6,509 bases of DNA from Syntrophaceae bacterium (GTDB lineage Bacteria > Desulfobacterota > Desulfomonilia > Desulfomonilales > Desulfomonilaceae). Location of the stretch: contig JACWAG010000145.1 of assembly GCA_014874425.1 (NCBI GenBank), forward strand, positions 1 through 6,509, read 5' to 3'. Below the pieces are notes generated by a model. It had not been told where the DNA came from and made no database searches. It saw only the letters and a list, made by a program, of their open reading frames with translations. This document shows, one piece after another, positions 5,439 to 6,509 of the stretch. The number at the start of each line of letters is the position of its first letter. Positions within the stretch are counted from its first letter, which is position 1. Position numbers and translations under genes: made by a program.

Positions 5439-6509
5439 CTAACGCGATCCACTAATCTTGGAAAAGACGCCACGGATACCTTCTCCTAACGATAGAAGAT
5501 CCTGGCCGAATTGTTGGAAAACATTATTGGGCTGATTTTCGGAGGGCGCCAGTTTAGGCTGGAGCGGCTGAACTTGAGATTCGGCCTTCTGAGTGATACC
5601 AAAAGAATCAAGTATTGATCCACCGATAAGGTTCCGTTCGGTCAAAGGTTGAGCTGCTGGCAAATCTGAAGCGCCGCTGGATTGGTACCCTGAATATTGT
5701 CCTGATGCCCTGTTTCCAAGCCCTGGAACATTGGCAGGCGTTTTGCCTGGAGAGTCCAGTTCCACTGGAACAGGACCTTTTCCTTGTGGATAGTAGGGTT
5801 TAGCGGCGGGAAGGAGACCAGGAGTCTTGACTGCGGCTTCTTCCTTTCCGCTGGGCTTCTGATGCAAAAGGGCCTTTGATCTGGCAAGGGGTAGCGCGGG
5901 CCGGCCTCCGGATGAGACAAATGGGTCGCTGGCAGGAGCTTTATGTGATGTTGGGGTCCTACGAATACGCGCTTCGCCGGTTGCTGGTTTTGTTGTTCCA
6001 ACCCTTTTGGGAGTCCGGGGTTTGGAAACTGCGGACCCTGTTTCCTGGTTGGAAGAAGGGCTACGCTTTATCTTAGTTTTTGTTTCCGGACCAGTAGTCT
6101 TTTCCTGTTTGGGTGGAGTCACGGAACTCTCACGGGGTGACTGAAATGGCAAAGATTTTACGTCCATCTTTGGAGCTTCCATGTCAGGGACGGGTATAGG
6201 AGCTTGGGGTCCCAAAGGAGCCTGGACCGGCCCTCTTTTAGTAGGACCGCCAATAACCGGAGCTTGCGGAGGCGATGTGAGGCCCTGCCGAGCGTCAGTT
6301 TGAAACTGGCCGTATTCTTCTGCCAGTTCAACTCTTTTGGCTTTTAAAAGTGACAAAATTACATTTTCCAACCCGATGGAATCCCAGTTGGTCGTTCCCA
6401 CGAAGAACCCGAGCGCTCGCCCATTTTTGTCGATCAGGTAGGTGGTCGGATATTCCGGAATTTCATAAATCGCGACTGAATTTCGATCAGTCACAAAAAT
6501 AGTTGAAAC
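5439..6509 (-). CDS. TlpA/thioredoxin-like protein with long proline-rich tail (partial, N-terminus outside window)
   Basis: The frame is open to the window edge, giving 356 visible residues. The GTG at 6494 is an internal valine codon and not a start. The first 60 residues are the C-terminal half of a thioredoxin fold. VSTIFVTDRNSVAIYEIPEY leads into the cis-proline loop Pro-Thr-Thr (21-23), then YLIDKNGRALGFFVG (24-38) and the closing helix, as in TlpA/ResA/AhpC-TSA proteins. These usually act as envelope thiol-disulfide reductases. The active-site cysteines and signal peptide would be upstream and cannot be checked. From about residue 70 the protein becomes low-complexity, rich in Pro, Lys, Ser, Gln and Thr (PPQAPVIGGPTKRGPVQAP and similar). 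It ends in a probable amphipathic helix, FQQFGQDLLSLGEGIRGVF (near 331-349). No cysteine is seen in the visible part. The tail is likely disordered, perhaps spanning the periplasm or binding a partner. That is inference. Confidence 0.78.
   Translation of the reverse strand, partial: VSTIFVTDRNSVAIYEIPEYPTTYLIDKNGRALGFFVGTTNWDSIGLENVILSLLKAKRVELAEEYGQFQTDARQGLTSPPQAPVIGGPTKRGPVQAPLGPQAPIPVPDMEAPKMDVKSLPFQSPRESSVTPPKQEKTTGPETKTKIKRSPSSNQETGSAVSKPRTPKRVGTTKPATGEARIRRTPTSHKAPASDPFVSSGGRPALPLARSKALLHQKPSGKEEAAVKTPGLLPAAKPYYPQGKGPVPVELDSPGKTPANVPGLGNRASGQYSGYQSSGASDLPAAQPLTERNLIGGSILDSFGITQKAESQVQPLQPKLAPSENQPNNVFQQFGQDLLSLGEGIRGVFSKISGSR

Overview
The window looks like chromosomal DNA from a Gram-negative bacterium, most likely a Desulfobacterota (former Deltaproteobacteria) lineage. 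That placement is an inference. It rests on the order kdsD - dksA-like - DUF4416 - yicC - rpoZ - rlmB, on an LPS/Kdo gene, and on LolA-fold and TlpA-like envelope proteins. There are no rRNA or tRNA genes, insertion sequences, CRISPR arrays or phage genes that I can see, and no gene-free stretch longer than about 150 bases.

Left part (1-3368, plus strand): a housekeeping run. It begins with the 3' end of an arabinose-5-phosphate isomerase gene (kdsD/kpsF). A 140-base spacer with two small hairpins follows, then a DksA-type RNA polymerase regulator, a DUF4416 protein, a YicC-family ribonuclease, RNA polymerase omega (rpoZ) and a 23S rRNA 2'-O-methyltransferase (rlmB). From dksA to rlmB the genes are tightly packed. 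Two joints (DUF4416/yicC and rpoZ/rlmB) are 4-base TTGA overlaps in which a TTG start overlaps the previous TGA stop. The theme is RNA synthesis, RNA decay and ribosome modification. Guanylate kinase and RemA/DUF370, often found between yicC and rpoZ in related genomes, are not here.

Middle part (3421-4433, plus strand): three short genes I cannot name. They are a 129-residue soluble protein, a 117-residue exported beta-rich protein with a clear signal peptide, and a 64-residue membrane protein.

Right part (4452-6509, minus strand): two envelope genes converging on the plus-strand block. The upstream one runs off the window. It is the C-terminal half of a TlpA/thioredoxin-fold protein followed by a very long proline/lysine/serine-rich tail of about 285 residues. 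The downstream one is a probable lipoprotein with a LolA/LolB-like beta fold. A weak terminator-like hairpin lies between them.

I found no clear previously undescribed system. The best leads are the TlpA-like protein with its disordered tail, the lipoprotein next to it, and the small unknown genes after rlmB.
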